DNA of 64,000 nt. It comes from Schumannella soli (GTDB lineage: Bacteria; Actinomycetota; Actinomycetes; Actinomycetales; Microbacteriaceae). How positions within the stretch are numbered: the first letter of the stretch is position 1; every line of letters starts with the position of its first letter. Under the pieces are notes generated by a model. It was not told where the DNA came from, searched no databases, and was given only the letters and a program-made list of their open reading frames with translations. The stretch lies in assembly GCF_006517435.1 (NCBI RefSeq), contig NZ_VHQG01000001.1:615386-679385 (forward strand), given 5' to 3'. Made by a program: the position numbers and the translations under genes. Shown here in pieces: positions 50,123-59,191 of this stretch.

Positions 50123-50670
50123 GGAGCCAGGCCCAGGTCTTCCAGGCCGATGGCCGCGTAGTAGGGGTACCCAGCCGACTCGATGCGCGACTTCGCCTCG
50201 GTGGCCCGGTCGACGACGACGGCGACGGCGGCGATCTCGGCGCCGACCTTCTCGAGCGCCTCGATGGCCTTGAGCGGCGAACCGCCCGTGGTGGAGGTGT
50301 CTTCGAGCACGATCACGCGCTTGCCGGCGAGGTCGGGGCCCTCGACCTGGCGCCCGCGGCCGTGGTCCTTCGGCTCCTTGCGCACGACGAAGGCGTCGTA
50401 GCTGAGGCCGCGCGCGGCGCCCTGGTGCAGCACGGCCGCGGCGATCGGGTCGGCGCCCATCGTGAGGCCGCCCACGGCATCCACCTCGGGGATGTCGGCG
50501 ATCAGGTCGACCATGACCTGGCCGATGAGCGGCGCGACACGGTGGTCGAGGCTGACGCGACGCAGGTCGACGTAGTAGCTGGCCTTCTTGCCGCTGGTGA
50601 GCGTGAAGTCGCCGTGGAACACGGCGTCAGAGCGGATGTACTCGATGAGCTGCTGTCGGGCGTCGGTCAC
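50119..50670 (-). CDS. pyrE: Orotate phosphoribosyltransferase
   Basis: This 183-residue cytoplasmic enzyme makes orotidine 5'-phosphate from orotate and PRPP in pyrimidine synthesis. Visible features are TSGKKASYYVDLRRVSLD in the hood, the flexible-loop Lys/Arg region VRKEPKDHGRGRQVEGPD and the PRPP motif VIVLEDTSTTGGS. The start is taken as GTG 50670 because a TAGAGT -10 (50683-50678) ends seven bases before it; GTG 50679 (three codons longer, with GGGGAA upstream) is the alternative. The gene is first in an operon with the Septum_form-like gene and divergent from xthA. Confidence 0.95.
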   Translation of the reverse strand: MTDARQQLIEYIRSDAVFHGDFTLTSGKKASYYVDLRRVSLDHRVAPLIGQVMVDLIADIPEVDAVGGLTMGADPIAAAVLHQGAARGLSYDAFVVRKEPKDHGRGRQVEGPDLAGKRVIVLEDTSTTGGSPLKAIEALEKVGAEIAAVAVVVDRATEAKSRIESAGYPYYAAIGLEDLGLAP

Positions 50671-50761
50671 GGCCGTCACTCTACTTCCCCGCGCTCGCGC
50701 ATCCACTCGACTCCGGGCGTCGACGCCGGTCGCTGTCGCCCGCCGCCGCTAGCGTTGGGGC
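50671..50761. promoter_or_regulatory. Divergent leaderless promoters of pyrE and xthA
   Basis: Only 91 bases separate the two start codons. Minus-strand TAGAGT (50683-50678) and plus-strand TAGCGT (50750-50755) each end 6-7 bases before a start codon, so both transcripts would begin at or next to the start. Confidence 0.55.
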
Positions 50762-51607
50762 ATGCGCATCGCCACCTGGAACGTCAACTCGGTCCGCGCG
50801 CGGGTCGGCCGCATCGTCGACTGGCTCGGCCGTGAAGAGGTCGACGTGCTGGCGATGCAGGAGATCAAGTGCAAAGACGCGCAGTTCCCGCACGCCGAGT
50901 TCGAGGCGGCGGGCTACGAGGTCGTGACGCACGGGCTCAACCAGTGGAACGGCGTCGCGATCGCGAGCCGTCGGGGGCTCGAGGATGTGGCGAACACCTT
51001 CGAGGGCATGCCCGGCTTCCTCAAGGGCCACGAGGGCCCCGATCTGCCGCTCGAGCCGCGCGCGATCGGCGCGACCGTCGACGGCGTGCGCGTGTGGAGC
51101 CTCTACGTTCCCAACGGCCGCGGCCTGACCGACCCGCACTACGCCTACAAGCTCGAGTGGCTCGAGGCGCTGCGCAGCTCGACCGCCGACTGGATGCGCG
51201 CCAACCCCGACGGTCCCATCGCCCTCACGGGCGACTTCAACATCGCCCCAACCGACGCCGATAACGGCGACCCGACGATCATCGAGGGCGTCTCGACGCA
51301 CGTCTCGCCGCCGGAGCGCGCCGCGTTCCAGGCGCTGCTCGACAGCGGGCTGACCGACGTCGTGCGTCCGCTCGTACCCGAGGGCTACACCTACTGGGAC
51401 TACAAGCAGCTGCGCTTCCCGCGCAACGAGGGACTGCGCATCGACTTCATCCTCGGCTCGAAGCCCTTCGCCGACCTGGTCGCCGGGGCGGGCATCCACC
51501 GGAACGAGCGCAAGGGCGACGCCCCGAGCGACCACGTGCCGGTGGTCGTCGATCTCGACCTCGGCGCCGGCGACGAGGATGACGACGACCGCCCGATGAT
51601 CTTCTGA
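50762..51607 (+). CDS. xthA: Exodeoxyribonuclease III (AP endonuclease)
   Basis: This 281-residue nuclease of the exonuclease III/APE family cleaves DNA at abasic sites and trims 3' ends in base excision repair. Motifs in order are ATWNVNSVRAR, QEIKCKDAQFP (metal-binding Glu), LYVPNGRG (catalytic Tyr), LTGDFNIAPTDAD (Asp/Asn pair), LRIDFILGS and SDHVPVVVDL (catalytic Asp/His). The length is normal, with an acidic tail DEDDDDRPMIF. TAGCGT ends six bases before the ATG, so it is probably leaderless. Confidence 0.95.
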   Translation: MRIATWNVNSVRARVGRIVDWLGREEVDVLAMQEIKCKDAQFPHAEFEAAGYEVVTHGLNQWNGVAIASRRGLEDVANTFEGMPGFLKGHEGPDLPLEPRAIGATVDGVRVWSLYVPNGRGLTDPHYAYKLEWLEALRSSTADWMRANPDGPIALTGDFNIAPTDADNGDPTIIEGVSTHVSPPERAAFQALLDSGLTDVVRPLVPEGYTYWDYKQLRFPRNEGLRIDFILGSKPFADLVAGAGIHRNERKGDAPSDHVPVVVDLDLGAGDEDDDDRPMIF

Positions 51608-51685
51608 CGCGAGTCGTGATGCGAGCCGAGCCGCGCTCGGCCACGCCTGTAGCCCAGCGGCTCGAGCTGACCTAGGCTCACTTCG

Positions 51686-52294
51686 GTGATCCTCTCGCTG
51701 CTCTACCCCTACGAGCGACACCTGCTGGCGCAGGGCGGCTACCGTCAGGTGCGCGACCCCCGCCAGACCCTGATCTACCTGCTGATGGTCGTCGCCATGA
51801 CCGTGCCGCTGATCGGCCTCTTCGTGATCCTGCCCGCGGCCGGCGCCGACCCGCCCAGCACGTCGAGCACGATCTACGTCTGGCTCATCGCGATCCTCTG
51901 CCCGATCTGGATGGTGCTCTGGCTGCTCGCCGCGATCTTCCGCAGCAATCGGCTGGCCCGCGCATCGACGGGGACCCCGCTGCGTCGGCGCCACTCGGTC
52001 GCCTACGCGACCGGCGGCGACGACGTGGTCGCCGACATCCTCGGCCGCTTCCGCACCGGCGACCCGGCGCGGTACGCGCCCCTGCCGACCGGGGTGAAGA
52101 ACGGCGCGCTGCGGGTGCAGATCTGGACGGCCGACGCCGATCGCCTCGGCTTCGTCGCGATCACGCAGGGCATCCGGCACTCCGAGCTCGTCACCCTCGA
52201 CGGCCCCGCCTACGATCGCCTCGCCGCCGCACTCGACGCGGGGATCGGCAAGACCGGCACGAGCGCGTTCGCGGGCGACCCGACGATCGGCTGA
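51686..52294 (+). CDS. Unknown two-helix membrane protein
   Basis: I do not recognise this 202-residue protein. Two hydrophobic segments lie at residues about 28-51 (TLIYLLMVVAMTVPLIGLFV) and 63-85 (TIYVWLIAILCPIWMVLWLL), followed by a soluble region of about 115 residues with ALRVQIWTADADRLGFVAI. A TAGGCT -10 (51673-51678) ends seven bases before GTG 51686, so the message would be leaderless and the start is supported. Third-position G+C is as high as in its neighbours, so it is a real gene. It converges with the AEC carrier gene. Confidence 0.78.
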   Translation: MILSLLYPYERHLLAQGGYRQVRDPRQTLIYLLMVVAMTVPLIGLFVILPAAGADPPSTSSTIYVWLIAILCPIWMVLWLLAAIFRSNRLARASTGTPLRRRHSVAYATGGDDVVADILGRFRTGDPARYAPLPTGVKNGALRVQIWTADADRLGFVAITQGIRHSELVTLDGPAYDRLAAALDAGIGKTGTSAFAGDPTIG

Positions 52295-52333
52295 GGGCCG
52301 CGGGCGGAGCAGCCGTCGCGCGCCGAGGCCCGC

Positions 52334-53263
52334 TCAGCCCGCGGGATGCAGCAGCAGCGCGACCACGAGGATGACCGGCAGCGACGCCAGCGTCGAGAAC
52401 AGCACCGCGTCGCGAGCGAGCAGCACGCCCTGGTTGTAGCGCACCGCGTAGGTGTTGATGTTCTGCGCGGCCGGCAGCGCGGCCACCACGGTCGCCGCCG
52501 CGACCTCGGTCGCGGGCAGGTGCAGCACGAGCGCGGCGACGACCCAGGTGACCGCCGGCATCGCGATCGTCTTGATGGCCGTGGCGACGATTACGGCGCG
52601 TCGCGGCGAGCCGGGCGCGAAGGGCCGCTGGCCGCGCAGCGACATGCCGAAGGCGAGCAGCATCGCCGGGATCGCGAGTCCGCCGACGAGGTCGAACGGC
52701 GCCATGACCGCATCCGGCAGCTCGACCCCTGTCGCCGCGACGATCACGCCGAGCAGCGAGGCGATGAGGATGGGGTTGCGGATCGGGCCGAGCAGCACGC
52801 TCTTCAGCGAGGCCGATCCCCGCGCGGTCACGTCGAGCAGCGTCAGCACGACGGGCGCGAAGATCAGCAGCTGGAACAGCAGCACCGGGGCGACGTACTG
52901 CGTGCTGCCGATCACGTAGGTCGCGACCGGCAGGCCGATGTTGTTGGCGTTGACGTAGCCGGATGCCGCGGCGCCGACGACCGTGTCGCCGAAGCGCATG
53001 CGGAACAGCAGCCGCGAGGCGAGCACGAACAGCAGCGCGGCGACCACGGCGCCGACGAACGCGGCGACGAGGAACGGCGAGAAGACCGTCGACAGGTCGG
53101 CGCGGGCCAGCACCCCGAACAGCAGCGCCGGGCTGCCGACGAAGAAGGCGGTGCGGTTGAGCACCAGGCCGGCGCCGTCGGGCAGCACCTCCAGCCGGGC
53201 GATGAGGTATCCCACGGCGATGATGACCGCGATGATCGCGAACCCCGTCAGCGCTCCCAGCAC
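52334..53263 (-). CDS. AEC-family (auxin efflux carrier-like) transporter
   Basis: This 309-residue protein has about ten membrane helices in two inverted halves, as in the AEC family of the BART fold. Markers are FAIIAVIIAVGYLIAR in helix 1, NRTAFFVGSPALLF in helix 2, the SGYVNANNIGLPVA motif in the broken helix 4 and VVAALPAAQNINTYAVRYN near the equivalent helix of the second half, both rich in Asn/Pro. GTG 53263 gives the family length; longer starts add an unlikely Arg/Gly tail. Bacterial members move malonate, malate or other carboxylates; the substrate is unknown. Confidence 0.85.
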   Translation of the reverse strand: MLGALTGFAIIAVIIAVGYLIARLEVLPDGAGLVLNRTAFFVGSPALLFGVLARADLSTVFSPFLVAAFVGAVVAALLFVLASRLLFRMRFGDTVVGAAASGYVNANNIGLPVATYVIGSTQYVAPVLLFQLLIFAPVVLTLLDVTARGSASLKSVLLGPIRNPILIASLLGVIVAATGVELPDAVMAPFDLVGGLAIPAMLLAFGMSLRGQRPFAPGSPRRAVIVATAIKTIAMPAVTWVVAALVLHLPATEVAAATVVAALPAAQNINTYAVRYNQGVLLARDAVLFSTLASLPVILVVALLLHPAG

Positions 53264-53369
53264 GGCATCCAGTCTTCCAGCACCGCGAGCGCCGGTCGCT
53301 CCATCGGTCCGCCGGGCCCTCGCGCCATCGCCTCCGCCGGGCACGGCCCCGTCGCGCGGCCCGCACATG

Positions 53370-53405
53370 ACGGAGCCCCGGTGGGCGCATCCACCGGGGC
53401 TCCGT
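53370..53405 (-). terminator. Terminator after the iron-siderophore binding protein gene
   Basis: ACGGAGCCCCGGTGG (53370-53384) and CCACCGGGGCTCCGT (53391-53405) are perfect 15-base arms with a six-base loop, 18 bases past the minus-strand stop. Confidence 0.85.
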
Positions 53406-53423
53406 GCCTGTTCGACCCGTCGA

Positions 53424-54419
53424 TCAGCTGGCCGGCACGGCCTTCTCGATCAGCGGGACGAAGTTCTTCAGCAGGTAGTCCTGCGCGAGCGGGGTGCCGC
53501 TCGAGAACGCCGACTGGATGCTCTGGTCGGTGATCACGATGCTGTGTCCGGCCTCGACGGCGGGCACCTTGCTCCAGAGAGGCTGCTCGGTGATCTTCGA
53601 CGCCTCGATGAAGATCGGGAAGGCGACGACGAGGTCGGCGTTCAGCAGGTCGAGCTGCTCCGACGAGATCGACACCGAGAAGCTGTCGGCCTTCATGGCG
53701 GCGATGGTCGGGTTCTGCACGAATCCGAGGCGCTGCAGGAAGGCGAGGCGGGCGTCGCCGTCGACGTAGGCGCCCCATCCTTCGCTCGTGTAGGCGGCGA
53801 CGGTCGCGCTCTTGCCCGCCCACTCGGGGTGGGCGTCGGCGGCGGCCTTGGCGTTCTTCTCGACGGTGTCGAGCAGCTGCTTCGCCTTGTCGGGCTGACC
53901 GAGCGCCTCGCCGATCATGGTGGTCTGCTGCTCGAGCGTCGTGAGGTAGTTCTCGCCGCCCTTCGGCACGCTGATCGTGGTCGCGATCGACTTCAGCTTC
54001 GTGTAGCGCTTCTCGTCGCCGAGCCCGTGGGTGTCGAGGATGAGGTCGGGCTTGAGGTTCGCGATCTGCTCGTAGTCGGGCTCGAGCGTCTTGATGATCT
54101 CGGGCTTCGCCGAGCCGTAGAGCTTCTCGGCCCACGGGCCGACGCCCTTGCCGCCGAAGCCGAGCCAGTCGCTCGCGCCGACCGGCGTGACGCCGAAGCT
54201 CAGCGCGGTCTCGGCGTCGCCCCAGCCGAGGGCGACGACGCGCTTCGGCGCCTCCTTCACCTCGATGGTGCCGAACTTGGTGGCGACCTTCGCCGGGAAC
54301 GAGCCGGCGGCGTCGGAGCCGGAGTCGGATCCGCCGGCCGAGCCGGACCCGGTCGAGCAGGCGCTGAGCGCGACCGCGATGATCGCGGCGGCGGCGAGGA
54401 GCAGGGGGGTTCTCTTCAT
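53424..54419 (-). CDS. Iron-siderophore ABC importer, substrate-binding lipoprotein
   Basis: This 331-residue lipoprotein captures ferric siderophore outside the membrane. The lipobox LSAC puts the lipidated Cys at residue 21, followed by a Gly/Ser/Asp linker. The class III binding-protein fold begins PKRVVALGWGDAETALSFGV and has the long connecting helix near TTMIGEALGQPDKAKQLLD. The second lobe includes LDLLNADLVVAFPIF. It is divergent from the two permease genes, across an iron box. The exact siderophore is unknown. Confidence 0.92.
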   Translation of the reverse strand: MKRTPLLLAAAAIIAVALSACSTGSGSAGGSDSGSDAAGSFPAKVATKFGTIEVKEAPKRVVALGWGDAETALSFGVTPVGASDWLGFGGKGVGPWAEKLYGSAKPEIIKTLEPDYEQIANLKPDLILDTHGLGDEKRYTKLKSIATTISVPKGGENYLTTLEQQTTMIGEALGQPDKAKQLLDTVEKNAKAAADAHPEWAGKSATVAAYTSEGWGAYVDGDARLAFLQRLGFVQNPTIAAMKADSFSVSISSEQLDLLNADLVVAFPIFIEASKITEQPLWSKVPAVEAGHSIVITDQSIQSAFSSGTPLAQDYLLKNFVPLIEKAVPAS

Positions 54420-54529
54420 GAGCGTGTGGTGTCTTCCGGGTATGACGAAGCGGCGTGAGCCGAGTGCAGGGACGCGCGGCGGATGCTGTCGCGGCGCGGT
54501 GCGGCGCCCTCAGCGGGCGGGGTGCGGAC

Positions 54530-54546
54530 TTAGGTTAGCCTAAGCT
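54530..54546. promoter_or_regulatory. DtxR/IdeR-type iron box in the divergent promoter
   Basis: TTAGGTTAGCCTAAGCT matches the left and central part of the DtxR/IdeR consensus. On the plus strand the site contains TAGCCT (54536-54541), a -10 element eight bases before GTG 54550. Iron-loaded regulator bound here should block both directions when iron is plentiful. Confidence 0.85.
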
Positions 54547-54549
54547 CTC

Positions 54550-55629
54550 GTGACGTCAACCCGGGCCGTCGAGGAGACCGCCGAGCAGCGCCTCGCGGCT
54601 CGGCGCGCCCGCATGCGGCCCGCGACCGTGCGCCTGCTCGGCCTGCTCGTCGCGATCGTCGCGCTGGCCGTCGCGATCGCGCTCAGTCTCGCCGTCGGCT
54701 CGCGCGGCATCCCTCTCGACCACGTCATCCAGGCCCTGCAGGATCTGTTCGCGGGCAAGGCGCCCGCCGGCACCGAGGCGAGCGTCGTCGTCGAGTCGCG
54801 CCTGCCGCGCACCGCGATCGGCATCGCCGCCGGCATCGCGCTCGGCCTCGCCGGCGCCCTCGTGCAGGCGGTGACGCGCAACCCGCTCGCCGACCCCGGC
54901 ATCCTCGGCGTCACCTACGGCTCGGGCTTCGCGATCGCGCTCGGCATCGCGGTGCTCGGCATCCAGGGCTCGGGCTCGTACGTCTGGTTCGCGCTCGGCG
55001 GCGCACTGCTCACGACGGTCGCGGTGTACCTGATCGGCGCGGGCGGACCCGGGGCGATCGACCCGGCCCGGCTGACGCTCGCCGGCGCCGCGCTCAGCGC
55101 GATCCTCATCGGCGTCATCACGGCGCTCTCACTGCTCGACCCGAAGACCTTCGACGTGCTGCGCGCCTGGAACGCCGGCTCGCTGCAGGACCGCGGCTGG
55201 CCCGACCTGCTGCCCGTGCTGCCGTTCCTCGCGGTCGGCGCGATCCTCGCCCTCGCCCTCGGCGGCCCGCTCAACGCCGTCGCGCTCGGCGACGACCTCG
55301 CCCGCTCGCTCGGCGCCAACGTCGCGCTCGTGCGCGGTCTGTCGATCGCCGCCGTCACGCTGCTCGCCGGCGGCGCGACCGCGATCGCCGGGCCGATCGC
55401 GTTCGTCGGGCTCATGGTTCCGCACGCGGCGCGCTTCGTGACCGGCCCCGACCAGCGCTGGATCCTCGCCTACACGCTCGTGCTCGCGCCCGTGCTGCTG
55501 CTGGCGGCGGATGTGCTCGGCCGCGTCGCGCTCTACCCGGGCGAGCTGCCGGTCGGCATCGTGACCGCCGTGCTCGGCGCGCCCGTGCTCATCGGCATCG
55601 CCCGCTCGCGTCGGATGAGCAGCCTATGA
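54550..55629 (+). CDS. Iron-siderophore ABC importer permease 1 (FecCD family)
   Basis: This 359-residue permease has about ten membrane helices of the BtuC/FecCD type. Markers are SLAVGSRGIPLDHV near the start, ESRLPRTAIGIAAGIALGLAG, TRNPLADPGILGV in the helix 2-3 region and AGPIAFVGLMVPHAARFVTG, the conserved coupling region that contacts the ATPase. The start GTG lies four bases after the iron box; the likely -10 TAGCCT is inside it, so the message is probably leaderless. It overlaps the next permease by four bases (ATGA). Confidence 0.92.
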   Translation: MTSTRAVEETAEQRLAARRARMRPATVRLLGLLVAIVALAVAIALSLAVGSRGIPLDHVIQALQDLFAGKAPAGTEASVVVESRLPRTAIGIAAGIALGLAGALVQAVTRNPLADPGILGVTYGSGFAIALGIAVLGIQGSGSYVWFALGGALLTTVAVYLIGAGGPGAIDPARLTLAGAALSAILIGVITALSLLDPKTFDVLRAWNAGSLQDRGWPDLLPVLPFLAVGAILALALGGPLNAVALGDDLARSLGANVALVRGLSIAAVTLLAGGATAIAGPIAFVGLMVPHAARFVTGPDQRWILAYTLVLAPVLLLAADVLGRVALYPGELPVGIVTAVLGAPVLIGIARSRRMSSL

Positions 55630-56666
55630 GCGCGGCGACGGCATCCTCGCGCCGCGACGCCGACGCCCGACCCGCGCGCCGCACCGGAGCCCGCCTGCGC
55701 ACGCGGCGCCGCGCCATCATCCTCGCGCTCGCCGCCGTCGTGGTCGTCGGCTTCGTGCTCGCGATCTGCCTCGGCCGCTTCCAGCTGACGCCGCTCGAGG
55801 TCATCCAGGCGATCAGCGACCGCGAGAGCTTCGCCCACCAGGTCGTCGTCGAATGGCGGATGCCGCGCACGATCGCCGCGCTCGCCTTCGGCGCCGCGCT
55901 CGCGGTGTCGGGCGCGATCTTCCAGACCCTCAGTCGCAACCCGCTCGGCTCGCCCGACATCATCGGCTTCTCGACCGGCTCCTACACGGGCGCGCTGATC
56001 GTGACGATCGTGCTCGGCGGCCTCGTGCCGGTGGAGTTCGGCGCCCTCGCCGGCGGGCTCGCCACCGCCCTCGTCGTCTACGCGCTCGCGTTCCGGCGCG
56101 GCATCGACGGCTTCCGCCTCATCATCGTCGGCATCGGCGTCACCGGCGTGCTCGCGGCGATCAACGTGTGGATCCGGCTGCGCGCCAAGGCCGAGGTCGC
56201 GATGGCCGCCTCGGTGTGGGGCGCCGGCTCGCTCTCGACGGTCGACTGGGCGCACCTCGTGCCGGCCGTCGTGATCCTCGCCCTGCTCGGCGTCGCCGTC
56301 GTCATGCTCGCCCCACGGCTGCGCCAGCTCGAGCTCGGCGACGATTCCGCCCGCGCGCACGGACTGCGCGTCGAGCCCTCGCGGCTCGCGCTCGTCGCGG
56401 TCGGCGTCGCGCTCACCGCCGTCGCGACCGCCGTCACGGGCCCCATCGCCTTCATCTCGCTCGCCGCGCCGCAGATCGCCGCGCGCCTCACCCGCGGTCC
56501 GGGCATCCCGCTCGCCGCGAGCGCCCTGCTCGGTGCCGCGCTGCTGCTCGGCGCCGACCAGCTGGCGCAGAACGCGCTGCCCGGGGTGCCGGTCGGCGTG
56601 GTCACGGTGTGCGTCGGCGGCGGGTACCTTATCTGGCTGCTCATCCGGGAGGCGCGACGCCGATGA
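55626..56666 (+). CDS. Iron-siderophore ABC importer permease 2 (FecCD family)
   Basis: This 346-residue second permease forms the heterodimeric channel with the preceding product. It has the same family motifs: EWRMPRTIAALAFGAALAVSG, SRNPLGSPDIIGFSTGS and TGPIAFISLAAPQIAARL. The N-terminus is a basic Arg-rich cytoplasmic tail of about 30 residues. It overlaps the upstream gene and the downstream ATPase gene by four bases each, making a tightly coupled three-gene unit. Confidence 0.92.
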   Translation: MSAATASSRRDADARPARRTGARLRTRRRAIILALAAVVVVGFVLAICLGRFQLTPLEVIQAISDRESFAHQVVVEWRMPRTIAALAFGAALAVSGAIFQTLSRNPLGSPDIIGFSTGSYTGALIVTIVLGGLVPVEFGALAGGLATALVVYALAFRRGIDGFRLIIVGIGVTGVLAAINVWIRLRAKAEVAMAASVWGAGSLSTVDWAHLVPAVVILALLGVAVVMLAPRLRQLELGDDSARAHGLRVEPSRLALVAVGVALTAVATAVTGPIAFISLAAPQIAARLTRGPGIPLAASALLGAALLLGADQLAQNALPGVPVGVVTVCVGGGYLIWLLIREARRR

Positions 56667-57520
56667 CCGAGATCACCGCATCCGCCACCGCGACCGGCGA
56701 CACCGCCGGTCCGGGAGGCGCGACGACCGGCTCCGGCGCCGCGCGGCTGCAGGCGCGCGACGTGACCCTCGCGTACGACCGCCGCGTGATCGCCGAGAAC
56801 CTGGCCGTCGACATCCCCGACCGCTCGTTCACCGTGATCGTCGGCCCGAACGCCTGCGGCAAGTCGACGCTGCTGCGCGCGCTGTCGCGCCTGCTGACGC
56901 CGACCTCGGGTCAGGTCGTGCTCGACGGCAAGGCGATCGCCGGGTACGCGCCGAAGGAGGCCGCGCGCATCGTCGGGCTGCTGCCGCAGAGCTCGACGGC
57001 GCCCGACGGCATCACGGTCAGCGACCTCGTGTCGCGCGGGCGCTACCCGCACCAGGGCCTGTTCCGGCAGTGGACGAGCGCCGACGAGCAGGCCGTCGAG
57101 CAGGCGATGGCCGCGACCGAGGTGGATGCGCTCGCCGACCGGCAGGTCAGCGAGCTCTCCGGCGGTCAGCGGCAGCGGGTGTGGGCCGCGATGGCGCTCG
57201 CGCAGCAGACGCCGATCCTGCTGCTCGACGAGCCGACGACCTTCCTCGACATCGCGCACCAGATCGAGCTGCTCGACCTCTTCGCGCGACTGCACCACGA
57301 CGGCACGACGGTGGTCGCCGTGCTGCACGAGCTCAACCAGGCGGCGCGCTACGCGACGCACCTCATCGCCATGAAGGACGGCCGGGTCGTCGCCGAGGGG
57401 GCGCCCCGCGAGATCGTCACCGCCGAACTCGTCGAGGAGGTGTTCGGGCTGGCGTGCGTCGTCATCCCCGACCCCGAGACGGGCACGCCGCTCGTGATCC
57501 CGCGGGCGTCGCGCGACTGA
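56663..57520 (+). CDS. Iron-siderophore ABC importer ATPase
   Basis: This 285-residue ATPase powers siderophore uptake. It has a 30-residue Ala/Thr-rich leader, then Walker A GPNACGKST (an unusual Ala-Cys where many have Gly-Ala or Gly-Cys), the Q-loop GLLPQSSTAPDGITV, signature LSGGQRQRVWAAMAL, Walker B ILLLDEPTTFLD and H-loop VLHELNQAARYA. The pattern is typical of the FepC/FhuC group. ATG 56663 overlaps the permease stop by four bases. It ends the operon; no terminator is obvious in the 165 bases after it. Confidence 0.93.
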   Translation: MTEITASATATGDTAGPGGATTGSGAARLQARDVTLAYDRRVIAENLAVDIPDRSFTVIVGPNACGKSTLLRALSRLLTPTSGQVVLDGKAIAGYAPKEAARIVGLLPQSSTAPDGITVSDLVSRGRYPHQGLFRQWTSADEQAVEQAMAATEVDALADRQVSELSGGQRQRVWAAMALAQQTPILLLDEPTTFLDIAHQIELLDLFARLHHDGTTVVAVLHELNQAARYATHLIAMKDGRVVAEGAPREIVTAELVEEVFGLACVVIPDPETGTPLVIPRASRD

Positions 57521-57685
57521 TCGCGCGCGGCCTCGCGTGAGCTCACGCGGCTGACATCGCGCGCACGGGCCTGCTGCGCGCGTGTTTGATGCGCCGTCCG
57601 CGCACCAGACGCAGGTTTCGAGCGCTCGACGCCCGACGCGGCGGCGGCCTCTCTTCCTAGCCTGGAAGGGAGAGGAGGCGTCATC

Positions 57686-59104
57686 ATGTCGATCGCCCAC
57701 GCATCCGCCCACAGCACCACTCCTGTCATCGGAGAGCCCGAGGTCGTCGAAGACGCCTCCCGCGCCGAGAACTCCGCCGCCTGGCTGCAGCTGAAGGCCG
57801 CCGCCACCGAACTGCAGCAGTGGCAGGTCAAGGACGGCTCGATCCCCGAGCCCGCCGACCACCCGGCCGCGCGGGACGCCGTCGCGCGACTGACGGCCGG
57901 CATCCGCGCCCTCGCCCCCGCCTTCCCGCACGACGCCGCCTACCTCGACGCCCTCGTCGTCGACTTCGACCGCTGGGTCGACGGCGGCTTCGGCGTGCCG
58001 GACTTCCTGGATGCGCTCGTCGCCTTCCAGCCGGCAGAGCACCGCGTCGACGGCCTGCGCCACCTCGTCGTGTTCCCGATGTACACGCAGAACGGCTCGA
58101 GCGAGCGCCACGTCGAGGCGCTCATCGTCGAGGTCATCTGGCCCGAGTTCATCGCGCGGCTCGAGCAGACGTACACGAACAAGCTGTTCCTGTCGCTGCG
58201 CCTGATCGACTTCACCGCCGGCTACGACACCAACTCGGCCGTGCTGTTCCCTGAGACCGTCGCGATGCGCGAGATCCCGCAGTTCACCTGGGGCGCGATC
58301 TTCCAAGACCGCGAGGCCGCCCGCTACCGCCGCGTCACCCGCGCCGCCGCCGACATCACGAAGCTCGAGCTCACCCCGCTCGACGCCGCCATGCTCGACG
58401 ATCAGGCCGCGACGGAGAAGACCTTCGTCATGTGGGACCTCATCCACGACCGCTCGCACATGCGCGGCGACCTGCCGTTCGATCCGTTCATGATCAAGCA
58501 GCGCATGCCGTTCTTCCTCTACTCGCTCGAAGAGCTGCGCTGCGACCTGACCGCGTTCCGCGAAAGCGTGCGCCTCGGCGACGCCGACGACGCCGAGCTC
58601 GGCGACGACGCGGCCGAGATCCGCGACCAGGCCGTGCGCGTGCAGCACGCCATCCTGTTCGACCGCATCTTCCGCTTCCCGCTCACCGGATCGCGCGTGC
58701 GCAACTACGACGGACTCGGCGGGCAGCTGCTGTTCGCCTGGCTGCACCAGCGCGGCGTGCTGCACTGGACCGACACCCAGCTCGCGATCGACTGGGTCGC
58801 CCTGCCGACCGCGGTCATCGCCCTGTCGGATGCGATCAACGAGCTCTACTGGCGCAGCATCGACCGCCCGAAGACGGTGCACTGGCTCGCCGCCTACGAG
58901 CTCGTGCGCGGCACGCTCACGCCGAACCCGGCATCCGCCTGGGCTCGCGGCCTGTCGGACGAGATCCTCGCCGGCGCGCCGAAGGGCTACACGGATGCCG
59001 TGCTCGACGACGAGTTCCCGCTCTCGATGTTCTACGAGGCGCTGAACAAGAAGATGACCGACGTGATCGAGTCGACCCGCGGAATCACGGCGGCCACCGC
59101 CTGA
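57686..59104 (+). CDS. DUF6421-family protein
   Basis: This 472-residue soluble protein belongs to an actinobacterial family without known activity (DUF6421). Conserved-looking blocks are VVFPMYTQNGSSERHVEAL, LLFP-like ETVAMREIPQFTWGAIFQD, and WDLIHDRSHMRGDLPFDPF with an H-D-R-S-H motif followed by YSLEELRCDLTAFRE. The two His and a nearby Glu could bind a metal, which would suit a hydrolase or oxygenase; that is inference. AGGAGG lies eight bases before the ATG. A near-palindrome around TAGCCT (CTCTTCC and GGAAGGGAG) lies just upstream. Confidence 0.82.
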   Translation: MSIAHASAHSTTPVIGEPEVVEDASRAENSAAWLQLKAAATELQQWQVKDGSIPEPADHPAARDAVARLTAGIRALAPAFPHDAAYLDALVVDFDRWVDGGFGVPDFLDALVAFQPAEHRVDGLRHLVVFPMYTQNGSSERHVEALIVEVIWPEFIARLEQTYTNKLFLSLRLIDFTAGYDTNSAVLFPETVAMREIPQFTWGAIFQDREAARYRRVTRAAADITKLELTPLDAAMLDDQAATEKTFVMWDLIHDRSHMRGDLPFDPFMIKQRMPFFLYSLEELRCDLTAFRESVRLGDADDAELGDDAAEIRDQAVRVQHAILFDRIFRFPLTGSRVRNYDGLGGQLLFAWLHQRGVLHWTDTQLAIDWVALPTAVIALSDAINELYWRSIDRPKTVHWLAAYELVRGTLTPNPASAWARGLSDEILAGAPKGYTDAVLDDEFPLSMFYEALNKKMTDVIESTRGITAATA

Positions 59105-59191
59105 CGCGTTTTCCGCAGGATCGCGTGGCGATCCCGGCCTCGCCGCGCGATATTCCGCGGCGGGGCCGAGATCGTGCGGCGCTCGGCGCGG

